A DNA stretch of 64,000 nucleotides. Source: Diorhabda sublineata (Eukaryota; Arthropoda; Insecta; Coleoptera; Chrysomelidae). The DNA lies in NCBI RefSeq assembly GCF_026230105.1, contig NC_079481.1, positions 31,534,489 through 31,598,488 on the forward strand. Reading direction: 5' to 3'. The notes beneath the pieces were generated by a model. It was given only the letters and a program-made list of their open reading frames with translations, was not told the DNA's origin and did no database searches. The position numbers and the translations under genes are program-made. Below, piece by piece: positions 37,301 through 50,542 of this stretch. Every line of letters starts with the position of its first letter. The stretch's first letter is position 1.

Positions 37301-40300
37301 CTATTAAAAAATCTAGATTTCTCTCTATAAAGATAGTAAGGAATTTAAAAGGAATATAAAACGACGTTTTTTTCAAATTTATGAGGAAATGCTCGTTGGG
37401 ATGATTAACATAGACTTGTAACATTATTTTTCTTTGTGTGATTTGGGTTGAATAATTTTAAAAAATTGATTCTATTCTACTATTTTTACCAACTTTGTAC
37501 GTGTTAAAGTCAGGTTTATATATTTTGCGTTACCTTTTTTTCATTTCGCGGTACCTTTTCTATTAAAAAATCTAGATTTCTCTCTATAAAATCAGTAAGG
37601 AATTTACAGATCCAGATTATAAGTAAAAACATTTTATTGATGTAATATACAGCGTTTTTCAATATAAAGCGATAAATTTTTTCAAATTTATGAGGAAATG
37701 TTTGTTGGGATGATTGAAATGGACCTGATGTAGCATTATTTTTCTCCGTGTGATTTGGGTTGGATAACTTGAGAAGATTCCTCCATTCCGATATGTTTAC
37801 TAATTTTTTATAGGTGTTCAGGTTCTGTTTTTATATTTTGCGTTACCTTTTTTTATTTCGCGGTACCTTTTCTATTAAAAAATCTAGATTTCTCTCTATA
37901 AAGATAGTAAGGAATTTAAAAGGAATATAGAACGACGTTTTTTTCAAATTTATGAGGAAATGCTCGTTGGGATGATTAACATAGACTTGTAACATTATTT
38001 TTCTTTGTGTAATTTGGGTTGAGTACTTTTAAGAAATTGATTCTATTCTACTATTTTTACCAACTTTGTACGGGTTAAAGCCCGGTTTATATATTTTGCG
38101 TTACCTTTTTTTTATTTCGCGGTACCTTTTCTGTTAAAAAAATCTAGATTTCTCTCTATAAAAACAGTAAGGAATTTACAGATCCAGATTATAAGTAAAA
38201 ACATTTTATTGATGTAATATACAGTGTTTTTCAATATAAGACGATAAATTTTTTTAAATTTATGAGGAAATGTTCGTTGGGATGATTGAAATGGACCTGA
38301 TGTAGCATTATTTTTCTCCGTGTGATTTGGGTTGGGTAACTTAAGAAGATTCCTCCATTCCGATATGTTTACTAATTTTTTTTTTAGGTGTTCAGGTCCG
38401 ATTTTTATATTTTGCGTTACCTTTTTTGTATTTCGCGGTACCTTTTCTGTTAAAAAATCTAGATTTCTTTCTATAAAAATAGTAAGGAACCTACGGATTC
38501 AGCTAATAAGTACAAACACTTTATTCATGTAATATACAGGGTTTTTCAATATAAACGACAATGTTTTTAAAGCTATTGCGCTACATTTACTTATTTTTTG
38601 TAGGTGTTAAGGGCCGGCTTTTATATTTTGTGCTACCTTTTTTATTTCGCGGTACCTTTCTCTGTTCTAAACAATGTAAATTTCTCTTTCTAAAGACATT
38701 AAGAAATCTAGAGATCCAGATTATAAATATAAACACTCGATTGATGTAGTATACGGGTTTTTTCAATATAAAACGAAATTTTTTTAACTTTATGAGGAAA
38801 TGCTAGATGCGATGATTAAGATGGACCTGATATAACATTATTTTCTTCTTTGTTGTATGGGTTGGATAATTTTTTTTAGGTGTTCAGGTCCGATTTTTAT
38901 ATTTTTTTTGTTTCTGTTTTTCTGTTTCAAAATATCTAGATTATAAGTCTAAATACTTTATTGATGTAATATACAGGATTTCTTAAGATAAAACGAATTT
39001 TTTGTAGGTGTTCAGGTCCGGTTTTTATATTTTGTGTTATTTTTTTTATTTCGCGGTACCTTTTCTGTTCGAAACAATCTAGATTTCTCTCTATAAAGAG
39101 GTTAAGAAATCTACAGATCCAGATTATAAGTGTAAACACTTTATTGATGTAATATACAGGGTGTTTCAATATAAAATAATTTTTTGTAGATGTTCAGGTC
39201 CGTCTTTTAAAATTTTGCGCTACCTTTTTTTTATCGCGGTACCTTTTTCTGATTCAAAAAATCTAGATTATAAGTGCAAATACTTCATTGATGTAATATA
39301 CAGGGTTTTTTAATATAAAACGAATTTTTTGTAGGTGTTCAGGTCCGGTTTTTATATTTTGCGTTACTTTTTTTATTTCGCGGTACCTTTTCTGTTCGAA
39401 ACAATCTAGATTTCTCTCTATAAAGACGTTAAGAAATCTACAGATCCAGATTATAAGTGTAAACACTTTATTGATGTAATATACAGGGTGTTTCAATATA
39501 AAATAATTTTTTGTAGATGTTCAGGTCCGTCTTTTAAAATTTTGCGCTACCTTTTTTTTATCGTGGTACCTTTTTCTGTTTCAAAATATCTAGATTATAA
39601 GTCTAAATACTTCATTGATGTAATATACAGGGTTTTTTAATATAAAACGAATTTTTTGTAGGTGTTCAGGTCCGGTTTTTATATTTTGCGTTATTTTTTT
39701 TTATTTCGCGGTACCTTTTCTGTTCGAAACAATCTAGATTTCTCTCTATAAAGACGTTAAGAAATCTACATATCCATATTATAAGTATAAACACTTTATT
39801 GATGTAATATACAGGGTGTTTCAATATAAAATAATTTTTTGTAGGTGTTCAGGTCCGTCTTTTAAAATTTTGCGCTACCTTTTTTTATCGCAGTACCTTT
39901 TTCTGTTTCAAAAAATCTAGATTTCTCTCTATAAAACCAGTAAGGAATGTACAGATCCAGATTATAAGTACAAACTTTTTATTGATGTAATTTACAGGGT
40001 TTTTTAATATAAAACGAATTTTTTGTAGGTGTTCAGGTCCGGTTTTTATATTTTGCATTATTTTTTTTTATTTCGCGGTACCTTTTCTGTTCGAAACAAT
40101 CTAGATTTCTCTCTATAAAGACGTTAAGAAATCTACAGATCCAGATTATAAACACTTTATTGATGTAATATACAGGGTTTATCAATATAAAATGATAATT
40201 TTTGTAGGTGTTCAGGTCCGTCTTTTATAATTAGCTTCTTCCTTATTACTTCCTTATTCGTTCAGGTCCAGTTTTTATATTTTGCGTTACTTTTTTCATT

Positions 40301-40560
40301 TCGCGGTACCTTTTTCTGTTCGTAACAATCTAGATTTCTCTCTATAAAGACATTGAGGTATCTACAGATCCAGATCATAAGTACAATCACTTTATTGATG
40401 TAAGTAATATACAGGGCTTTTCAATATAAAATAATAATTTTTAGTGGGTGTTCAGGTCCGTCTTTTAAAATTTTGCGTTACCTTTTTTTATCGCGGTGCC
40501 TTTTTCTGTTTCAAAACATCTAGATCTATTCTATCTATAAATTTTTCGAATGGTATATGG
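34371..40560. repeat. 570-bp higher-order tandem array filling intron 3
   Basis: The unit is a dimer of about 570 bp made of two related half-units, each with TCTAGATTTCTCTCTATAAA and GATTTGGGTTG. The landmark TCGTTGGGATGATTAACATA occurs at about 34541, 35111, 35681, 36252, 36822, 37392 and 37963. From 38.2 kb on the units become shorter and more diverged (a 327-bp period at 38.9-39.5 kb). TAGCTTCTTCCTTATTACTT occurs at both ends (34371 and 40233). Half-units contain ATACAGGGTTTTTCAATATA, a common insect repeat end. The array runs to within 40 bp of exon 4. Confidence 0.93.
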
Positions 40561-40593
40561 TGCATAAGAAATGTCATCTGTAATTTGTTACAG

Positions 40594-41737
40594 AATTTCA
40601 ACGGCAACTTCGGTGTGAGCTATCAAGATTTGTCGATTCTCCGCGACCCCAATTTGGAAAACTTGAAAACCTCCCCGCTGGTAGATCATTTCATCAAAAA
40701 CAAAAAACAACGATCCCCGATAGTTAGCGAGATCTCAGCCTTGTCGTCGAAAATTTTAAAATTAGACTCGAATCGGGAATGCGTGTCTAATTTTAAAACA
40801 TCCTCAAGCAGCGAACCGAACATTCGGAAAGCAGTAGACGGCCGACAGTACGCGACAAATCTCAGTGTCTCTAGCGTGCCAAAAGACTTAAACTTCATCG
40901 GCGATTTCACGAAAAGTGTTTGTAGGTCTACCAGCGATTCGGTCGCGTCAAAAAATTGGAATCTAGCCGATTTGCATCTCGAAAATTGTAATGAAACTGG
41001 ATTGACCGAAGAGGAAACGATGTCGTTCAAACGCGAAAGCAGCTACAACGAAGCTATAACCAACACGACGAATTACAAACGAGAAGGAAGCTATGCCGAA
41101 GCTATGGCCAACAGAGTCGATCTCAGTGACGACGAACACAGCTTGTATAACAAAAATAAACCGAAATTACCGAAAAATCCGATCGTGGAATTCGATAAAA
41201 AAGTACTTAAAGCCATATCCGAACAGAGTTTGATCAACAGTAATCAAAATCTTGACGAAGCCGAGGTTCAAATCATCAATTCAACGCCAAAACGTACCGT
41301 GGTCAGTACGCCGAATCTGGCCGAGCAAATACAAGAAGAAGAAGAAGAAGAAGAAGATCGTAGGAAATCGTCGATGGATATCGCGCGAAAGGGTAGCAGT
41401 ACGAGCGGTATATCCGACGTCGAAGAAAAAACGCGAATGTCACTAAGAAGTTTCAACGGTTCAAATAGAGGTGTCCATTTTTCCCCGGTGGTGTCGGAGG
41501 TGAATTGGAGGGACGATTCCGTTTCGACGGTAACGCCGGATCGGGAGAGCAGTTACAGTTTAGGTAGTTCTTCTTCTGGTAGAGGATCGCCTGCTTTGAT
41601 CAAACCTCGCGCGGTGAGAATGAGTTACTCCCAACCCGATTTGTCGGATGATAAAAAAGAGTTCGTTGATAGTTTGAAAAAATTGCGACAGGATTTTAGT
41701 AAGAGTCAACCGGACGTTGCCAAATTTAAGAGGAGAG
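40594..41737 (+). CDS. Large serine-rich protein gene, fourth visible coding exon
   Basis: 1144 bp between TTACAG and AGAG|GTATGT, phase 0 in and phase 1 out; 381 residues. It starts NFNGNFGVSYQDLSILRDPN. A small internal duplication (KRESSYNEA, then KREGSYAEA) lies in the middle. Further on are a run of seven Glu coded by (GAA)n at 41333-41356, HFSPVVSEVNWRDDSVSTVT, a Ser/Gly stretch (SSYSLGSSSSGRGSP) and MSYSQPDLSDDKKEFV. The composition is disordered and phospho-site-rich. The conserved-looking HFSPVVSEVNWRD block may be a short binding motif (inference). Open codons 5' of the acceptor are intron array sequence, not exon. Confidence 0.85.
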
Positions 41738-41929
41738 GTATGTTTTGTTTTTTATTTTATTTTTTTTTTTTCGCGGAAAAGTTATGAATCGCAATTTTTT
41801 TTTCTGTGTTGGAATATATCGCATTGGAGTTGCTCCAATTACCCCAACAACTTGATAACGAATCTATAGGAACGTTTTTCTTATTTATTTGATTCGTTTT
41901 TTGTAAGGATGGGGTAAATTTACACACAC

Positions 41930-43350
41930 GGTGTATTTTATTTATACTACATATTTATAAACACTTAACTATTCACTAATACTAATACACTAATTTATTT
42001 AGAAACGCCGTTTGATTTAATTTTTATTACTTTGACTTAAAATACAATTTAAAAGTCTAAATAGAAAATTTTGCAACTTCTGTCCTCCATTTTGTTGAAA
42101 TTTAACCGAAATCCGTATCAATTTACTTGTACTGTTTTTTTCCAAATATTTTCTCGTAGTTCCAACTTAACTATTCACTAAAACTTGTTACACTAATTTA
42201 TTTAAAAACGCCGTTTAATTTAATTTTTACTACTTTGACATCAAATACAATTTCAAAGTCTAAATAGACAATTTTACAACTCGCGACCTCCATTTTGTTG
42301 AAATCTAACCTCAATCCGTATTAATTTACTTGTACTGTTTTTTTCCAATTTTTTTCTCGAATTTTTGTGCTATGTAGTAACAATGTTTGCGAATTAATAC
42401 AACGCTATGCAATTTATTTATTAACTATGTGCTATGTAGTTACTAGGCTTGCGAATTAATTAGACATTATGCAATTTATTTATAAACTTCCACTTAACTA
42501 TTCACTAAAACTTGTTACACTAATTTATTTAAAAACGCGGTTTGATTTAATTTTCACTACTTTCACATCCAATACAATTTAAAAGTCAAAATAGAAAATT
42601 TTGCAACTCTTGAACTTCATTTTATTGAAATCTAACCTCAAACCGTATTAATTTACTTGTACTGTTTTTTTCCAATTATTTCCTCGAAGTTTCGTGCTAT
42701 GTAGTTACTAGGCTTGCGAATTAATTCGACGCTATGCAATTTATTTATAAACTTCCACTTAACTATTCACTAAAACTTGTTACACTAATTTATTTAAAAA
42801 TGCCGTTTGATTTAATTTTTACTACTTTGATTTACAATACAATTTAAAAGTCAAAATAGAAAATTTTGCAACTCCTGACCTCCATTTTGTTAAAATTTAA
42901 CGGCAATCTGTATTAATTTACTTGTACTGTTTTCCTCCAATTATTTCCTCGAAGTTTCGTGCTATGTAGTTACTTGGCTTGCAAATTAATTCGACGTTAT
43001 GCAATTTATTCATAAACTAACACTTAACTATTCACTAAAACATGTTGCACTAATTTATTTAGAAATGCCGTTTTATTTAATTTTCACTACTTTGACTTAC
43101 AATACAATTTAAAAGTCAAAATAGAAAATTTTGCAACTCTTGAACTCCATTTTGTTGAAATTTAATCGCAATCCGTGTTAATTAATTTGTACTGTTTTTT
43201 CCCAATTATTTACTCGAAGTTTCGTGCTATGTAGTTACAAGGTTTGCGAATTAATACGATGCTATGCAATTTATTTATCAACTTCAACTTAACTATTCAC
43301 TAAAAATTGTTACACTAATTTATTTAAAAACGCCGTTTGATTTAATTTGA
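41930..43350. repeat. 266-bp tandem array, block 1
   Basis: About six units marked by AACGCCGTTTGATTTAATTT at roughly 42003, 42207, 42533, 42797, 43061 and 43329. Units include CACTTAACTATTCACTAAAA, CTCCATTTTGTTGAAAT and GCTATGTAGTTAC. Copies here are more diverged and vary more in length (204-326 bp) than in block 2, suggesting this block is older. Confidence 0.92.
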
Positions 43351-43610
43351 CATCGAATTATTTACTGACTCCTCAGCTGTCAGAGACTCGTTTATATACA
43401 CTATGTCACTTTCCTGAATGTTCGAAATTTCTAATTTGCCGGGAAAAAAGAGGCCTTCTTGGAAATTGTCTAAAAAAAGAGTCACAACATAATTTAAACA
43501 GGTTACAAAAACAATACAAAGAAATTTCCGCAGTATAACTGGATGCCTTCTAAGAAATGCACCCGGTGGACCATTCAAACTTTAAATTTTGCCATCTATA
43601 TCAGTGGGAG
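43345..43610. repeat. Terminal module of the array-bearing element
   Basis: Directly after block 1 comes GACATCGAATTATTTACTGA, then a GTCACTTTCCTGAATGTT segment, ATTTGCCGG and finally CAAACTTTAAATTTT. The same order of matches is found after the 252-bp block at 21633-21860. It is probably the 3' end of a shared non-autonomous element. Confidence 0.65.
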
Positions 43611-44460
43611 AGTTTTTAAAAGTATTTAAAAGTAAATTTCTGGGTAAAAATGGCAATAAACAATTAAACACCTTCAAAAAATAGTGTTTGGTTTTTCTCT
43701 TATAGTTCGTAAATTATATTTTCGAATTTTTGGAAAAAGGTCCTTAAAGAAGAAGAAATCTACTAAAAAAAGTTCAAATTCCCGAAACTGTACCTCGATT
43801 ATTTATAATTTTAATTCAATTATGAAAATAGCCCTCCGCGAGTACGTCAATTAAAAAATTTTTCAAAGTACTTCACCTCTGTGGGTTTTTTTGTTATTCG
43901 AAATGTATTTTGATCTGCAATTTCTGTTTTATTCTATTAAATCAGAGGAATGTACAATTAAAAACGAAACAAATCGTTTTTTTTTCCAAACAAAACACCT
44001 ACAGCTTTTTTATAAACGAATCGCTTAATCGTAAAATGTCGTATAAATAGATCGAGAAATCAAAGTAGTGCCATTACGATTTTTATGATTAAACATCAGT
44101 AATTGTTTGTTTGTTTTCATCTGTACACTTTCAGCACGATTAGCCGTATACTATTCATAAAATTCGAACTCGAAATAGATTAAACATTCCATAAGACTAA
44201 TATTAAATAAATATTTGCCGTAGGTCGTCGGCAAATCAATTTTCGATACTGAACACACTGTATATACTACCACTACACCAATACTCATAGTGTACGTTTG
44301 GTCGGTGGGAATATCACACGCCACGCCACCCCACGCCTCGTTTCGAATGTGTGTACATATATTTTATTCGTTTAATTCTTTTGTCTGCGTTCCCACTCAA
44401 CCCACCACACGCCACTCTACGCCACGCCATATCACGTGGGACGATTCAAAATTCTCAGTT
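43611..44460. other. Spacer between the two 266-bp blocks
   Basis: Non-repetitive AT-rich sequence with, near its right end (44315-44435), clusters of CACGCCACGCC in the opposite orientation to the GGCGTGGCGTGGCG run at 47816. No coding frame. Confidence 0.5.
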
Positions 44461-47400
44461 TTATCGTAACCCCCGACCTCCATTTTGTTGCATTCTAACT
44501 TAAATCCGTATTAATTTACTTGTACTGTTTTTCTCCAATTATTTTCTCGAAGTTTCGTGATATGTAGTTACGAGGCTTGCGAATTAATTCGACGTTATGC
44601 AATTTATTTATAAACTTCCACTTAACTATTCACTAAAACTTGTTACACTAATTTATTTAAAAACGCCGTTTGATTTAATTTTTCACTACTTTGACATCAA
44701 ATACAATACTAAAGTCTAAATAGACAATTTTACAACTCTTGACGTCCATTTTGTTGAAATCTAACCGCAATCCGTATTAATTTACTTGTACTGTTTTTCT
44801 CCAATTAATTTCTCGAAGTTTCGTGATATGTAGTTACGAGGCTTGCGAATTAATTCGACGTTATGCAATTTATTTATAAACTAACACTTAACTATTCACT
44901 AAAACTTGTTACACTAATTTATTTAAAAACGCCGTTTGATTTACTTTTCACTACTTTGACATCTAATACAATTTCAAAGTCTAAATAGACAATTTTACAA
45001 CTCTTGACGTCCATTTTGTTGAAATCTAACCGCAATCCGTATTAATTTACTTGTACTGTTTTTCTCCAATTAATTTCTCGAAGTTTCGTGATATGTAGTT
45101 ACGAGGCTTGCGAATTAATTTGACGTTATGCAATTTATTTATAAACTAACACTTAACTATTCACTAAAACTTGTTACACTAATTTATTTAAAAACGCCGT
45201 TTGATTTAATTTTTCACTACTTTGACATCAAATACAATACTAAAGTCTAAATAGACAATTTTACAACTCTTGACCTCCATTTTGTTGAAATCTAACCGCA
45301 ATCCGTATTAATTTACTTGTACTGTTTTTCTCCAATTATTTTCTCGAAGTTTCGTGATATGTAGTTACCAGGCTTGCGAATTAATTCGACGTTATGCAAT
45401 TTATTTATAAACTAACACTTAACTATTCACTAAAACTTGTTACACTAATTTATTTAAAAACGCCGTTTGATTTAATTTTTCACTACTTTGACATCAAATA
45501 CAATACTAAAGTCTAAATAGACAATTTTACAACTCTTGACCTCCATTTTGTTGAAATCTAACCGCAATCCGTATTAATTTACTTGTACTGTTTTTTTCCA
45601 ATTATTTTCTCGAATTTTCGTGCTATGTAGTTACGAGGCTTGCGAATTAATTCGACGTTATGCAATTTATTTATAAACTAACACTTAACTATTCACTAAA
45701 ACTTGTTACACTAATTTATTTAAAAACGCCGTTTGATTTACTTTTCACTACTTTGACATCTAATACAATTTCAAAGTCTAAATAGACAATTTTACAACTC
45801 TTGACGTCCATTTTGTTGAAATCTAACCTCAATCCGTATTAATTTACTTGTACTGTTTTTCTCCAATTATTTTCTCGAAGTTTGGTGCTATGTAGTTACT
45901 TGGCTTGCAAATTAATTCGACGTTATGCAATTTATTTATAAACTAACACTTAACTATTCACTAAAACTTATTACACTAATTTATTTAAAAACGCCGTTTG
46001 ATTTAATTTTTACTACTTTGACATCAAATACAATTTCAAAGTCTAAATAGACAATTTTACAACTCTTGACCTACATTTTGTTGAAATTAACCTCAATCCG
46101 TATTAATTTACTTGTACTGTTTTTCTCCAATTATTTTCTCGAAGTTTCGTGCTATGTAGTTACGAGGCTTGCGAATTAATTCGACGTTATGCAATTTATT
46201 TATAAACTAACACTTAACTATTCACTAAAACTTATTACACTAATTTATTTAAAAACGCCGTTTTATTTAATTTTTACTACATTGACATCAAATACAATTT
46301 CAAAGTCTAAATAGACAATTTTACAACTCTTGACCTCCATTTTGTTGAAATCTAACCGCAATCCGTATTAATTTACTTGTACTGTTTTTTTCCAATTATT
46401 TTCTCGAATTTTCGTGCTATGTAGTTACGAGGCTTGCGAATTAATTCGACGTTATGCAATTTATTTATAAACTAACACTTAACTATTCACTAAAACTTGT
46501 TACACTAATTTATTTAAAAACGCCGTTTGATTTACTTTTCACTACTTTGACATCTAATACAATTTCAAAGTCTAAATAGACAATTTTACAACTCTTGACC
46601 TCCATTTTGTTGAAATCTAACCGCAATCCGTATTAATTTACTTGTACTGTTTTTCTCCAATTATTTTCTCGAAGTTTGGTACTATGTAGTTACTTGGCTT
46701 GCAAATTAATTCGACGTTATGCAATTTATTTATAAACTAACACTTAACTATTCACTAAAACTTATTACACTAATTTATTTAAAAACGCCGTTTGATTTAA
46801 TTTTTACTACTTTGACATCAAATACAATTTCAAAGTCTAAATAGACAATTTTACAACTCTTGACCTCCATTTTGTTGAAATTAACCTCAATCCGTATTAA
46901 TTTACTTGTACTGTTTTTCTCCAATTATTTTCTCGAAGTTTCGTGCTATGTAGTTACGAGGCTTGCGAATTAATTCGACGTTATGCAATTTATTTATAAA
47001 ATAACACTTAACTATTCACTAAAACTTGTTACACTAATTTATTTAAAAACGCCGTTTGATTTACTTTTCACTACTTTGACATCTAATACAATTTCAAAGT
47101 CTAAATAGACAATTTTACAACTCTTGACGTCCATTTTGTTGAAATCTAACCTCAATCCGTATTAATTTACTTGTACTGTTTTTCTCCAATTATTTTCTCG
47201 AAGTTTGGTGCTATGTAGTTACTTGGCTTGCAAATTAATTCGACGTTATGCAATTTATTTATAAACTAACACTTAACTATTCACTAAAACTTATTACACT
47301 AATTTATTTAAAAACGCCGTTTTATTTAATTTTTACTACATTGACATCAAATACAATTTCAAAGTCTAAATAGACAATTTTACAACTCTTGACCTCCATT

Positions 47401-47700
47401 TTGTTGAAATCTAACCGCAATCCGTATTAATTTACTTGTACTGTTTTTCTCCAATTATTTTCTCGAAGTTTCGTGATATGTAGTTACGAGGCTTGCGAAT
47501 TAATTCGACGTTATGCAATTTATTTATAAACTAACACTTAACTATTCACTAAAACTTGTTACACTAATTTATTTAAAAACGCCGTTTGATTTAATTTTTA
47601 GTTTTGACACTTAATACATTAAATAAAAGTCTAAATAAAAAATTTTGTCACTCTACGCCACACCATCTCTCTTGGGACGAATCAAAATTCTCAGATGTAA
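44438..47700. repeat. 266-bp tandem array, block 2
   Basis: Twelve direct units spaced 260-268 bp (AACGCCGTTTGATTTA at about 44663 through 47580), highly similar to each other. Some variants recur every second or third unit (for example TGGCTTGCAAATTAATTCGA), a sign of higher-order amplification. Both ends carry related non-array sequence: GGGACGATTCAAAATTCTCA at about 44440 and GGGACGAATCAAAATTCTCA at about 47674. The array therefore seems to have expanded inside or between copies of one element. Confidence 0.93.
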
Positions 47701-47913
47701 TCGACGCGTGTTGAGACATGTGAATATGCCTTTTTATGACAATCTTTGGAAAAGTTTTATCGCAAAGTTGGCGTGAGTACACAAAAACGTACTACTTAAA
47801 TTGACTGCGCTTAGCGTGGCGTGGCGTGGCGTGTTGCTATTGGATTTCGACCTTAAAGTTTCCAGATTACTCTCGATTTATTTGTTTTTTCAATGGTCAA
47901 TAAGAATAATTTG

Positions 47914-48427
47914 TCGTACGAGGGCAATTCAAAAAGAACTGTATTAAAATGAGACGAAATAAAAAAAATTATTATCTAAATCTAAAATATCGTTTTCAAG
48001 ATCGGGATTTGGGATTATCCCAAAAGACAATTGTCACAAATTTTCTAATTTTGTAAACGTTTTCTGGTTTTTGGGGGAATTTATGATCCTCCCTTGTACT
48101 ACTGAAAGAACAGGCGAACTTCGTCTCTGAAGACGTTAACTTGGTTATCGAAACGCGCGTCAGACGGTGCAATCGTGAGTGAATAAAAACCTGGAAAGAC
48201 TGAATATATGGAAATGCAACTAAAAGGATGAATCAGGGGGAAAAACATTAATGGAAGAAGAGGGAAGCAGAAGAAGAAGAAACAGAACAAAAATGAATGG
48301 ATAAGACACTGCCAAACAAGTATTAAACAACGTGTTCAAACTTGAAACATACGATGTATAGATTATGTACTTTCTAATACAACTACCGCCATCTCTAGGC
48401 CAGGTACTTCTCGAACCATCCTCGTAT
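47914..48427. mobile_element. Deleted mariner (MITE-like) element
   Basis: Left end TACGAGGGCAATTCAAAAAG (from 47917). Right end GTACTTCTCGAACCATCCTC followed by GTA, whose complement reads TACGAGGATGGTTCGAGAAG. Both fit irritans-type mariner terminal repeats with TACGAGG at the tips. The interior of about 470 bp has no transposase frame, and the TA target duplication is not clear. Confidence 0.65.
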
Positions 48428-48878
48428 GTTTTTAAAAAATATGCGATTTCAAAAATATAGCCATAGAGAATCGAATTTATATGCCTAAATTTGGAAGTAC
48501 ATTCGAATTAATCTTCATTTATAGAAAACTTATTAAAAAATATCTCGAGGAATAGTCGACGTGGAAAATGTGTTTATACAGTCGAAAAGTTAATTGATTT
48601 TAAAAAAAGATCATTGGAAATTTCATTGCGACGATTAAATACAGACAAAACTTTTCGAATCGAAAATAAACTTTAGTGTAGGTGTTGGAAAAATGTCTGT
48701 AATGTAGAAGACCTCAAATTTTTGTACCGAAAATACACGCTCGGATAATCCGATTTCTAATTTTCAATTGAGGAAAATTTACGCGCTTCTTTTGGAACAA
48801 AAATCCAATCCGATATCCGTCCGATAAAAATAGAATAGATTTTTGAAAATTTATTCACCCAAAATATATTTTTATATT

Positions 48879-48905
48879 ACTACGAGGGCGCGTTTAAAAG
48901 TTTCA
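48879..48905. mobile_element. Solitary mariner-like terminal repeat
   Basis: CTACGAGGGCGCGTTTAAAA followed by GTTTCATCC. This is the same TACGAGGGC start as the elements at 18796 and 47914. No partner end was found. Confidence 0.4.
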
Positions 48906-50542
48906 TCCAAATCAAATTGTTTATTTTAATATTGAACAAAAGTTTGGCCTCGGAGTTGCTCTATTTTTGTTCAAAGTCCTACACTCGCTGCTATACTATT
49001 ATATAAAACAATCAAAAATGAGCGATTTATCGGAAATAATCGATTAATCGAAAAGCTTCAAAAGAACGATTGTGGTTTGATTTGAAATGATGAACATACA
49101 GCGAAACTTCAAGATTATCTTATCGATATTTTTATATTTTCCGATTAATCGATTATTTTTCGATTAATCGATTATTCCGCCCACCCCACTATACAGTACC
49201 GTTGGATGTATAACTGTCTTATAAATGCGTAACTCTTCGTCTCTTGGAATATTTTCTGAGCTTAATACGGTTCCAAACGTTTTGTCCCAGTCTTTTGTCA
49301 TTATCCCTGGTTTCAATTCCGAATAAATCGAGATCGAAAACTTCTCTGGTAACCCTCGTACATTGTAGTACGAAAAATTTTGTTTTTATTCAAAACTATT
49401 TGAAGTATAATGAAGTTGTTAACTATACAAGGTATGTTTAATAAGTTTGGGTTTTTTTTTATAGTCACCTTGCACTGTTTTAATTGGAATCATAACCTAA
49501 AAAGTATACTGAAAAAAACCAAGCGATTTTAGCGTATTAATTAATAATTTACTCGCGTATTTTTTTAAGATTCAATTTATTTATTAGCATTAAACAATCT
49601 ATTTGAATTAATAATTTATAGAATTTGAATCATTGAGAAAATGTTTTGAAAACTAAATTACTAATTATTATCCATGTAGCGTCTATTGCTACAGGAGGAT
49701 TCATTTTCTAAACCACTTTATTTCTTATATTACGACATATTTTTCCACTAAACCTCGTATAATAAGTAAATAATTAATTTCAATCAATTTCATTTTTTTC
49801 ATTTTCCTATCCTGAATTTCTCTCTTAAGTCTTCCATCATCTTTTCCTTGGTCTTCTTTTTTTTTCGCTCTAAAATCTGATATTCCATGGCTCTGATCCA
49901 GCCAGTTTTCTCAGCCTTAGTTCTTACTCCTTTTCACCCCCAAATAGCCTCCCGAGTATTTTTCTCCCGCACTTCCTTTGGCAAGAATCCACGTTTAGCT
50001 TCTGTAGCTTTTCCCTGGATCCAATCCTGCGTTAGTTTACAAATATTTTGATCAAGTGTTATTTTCGTAAGTTTTATTAGCTTTTATGGAATGTTTTGAT
50101 TACTTATAATGCTCTACAAATAATTTCTATTCATATTATCGTAGCCTTCCTACTTGTAATCTTCTTTTTCGTTCGATATTTTGATTTTTCTTACCGCCCA
50201 CGTCACTAAAATCAATCAAAAGATTAAAAGGATCAGATAATCCTAATCTTTGACTAAAATTCGTTGAAAAAAAAATCGTAAAATATAAATGTAGGGTTTG
50301 TATTAACGACAGTACCCTGTATAATTTTTCATCGGAATAAATTAAGCGTTTAAATATACATATCGACGTATTTTTCACCAACATACCCTCATTTATTTAT
50401 TCCATTGGGATATTACACCATATTATTATTATATTATATAGTAATTATTTATCTGATACCACCCCGTATTTCCGCCTATGAAATTCCGAAGCGAAACAGT
50501 AAATAAACGCACAATTGTTTTGATTCCATCTCTCTTTTACAG

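Larger units (their letters stand above)
41738..50542 (+). other. Intron 4 of the large gene (8.8 kb)
   Basis: Bounded by GTATGT and TTTTACAG. It is mostly two blocks of a 266-bp tandem repeat plus a mariner-derived element, listed separately. 48450-50542 holds no array; it has a solitary mariner-like end at 48881 and otherwise nothing recognised. Confidence 0.7.
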
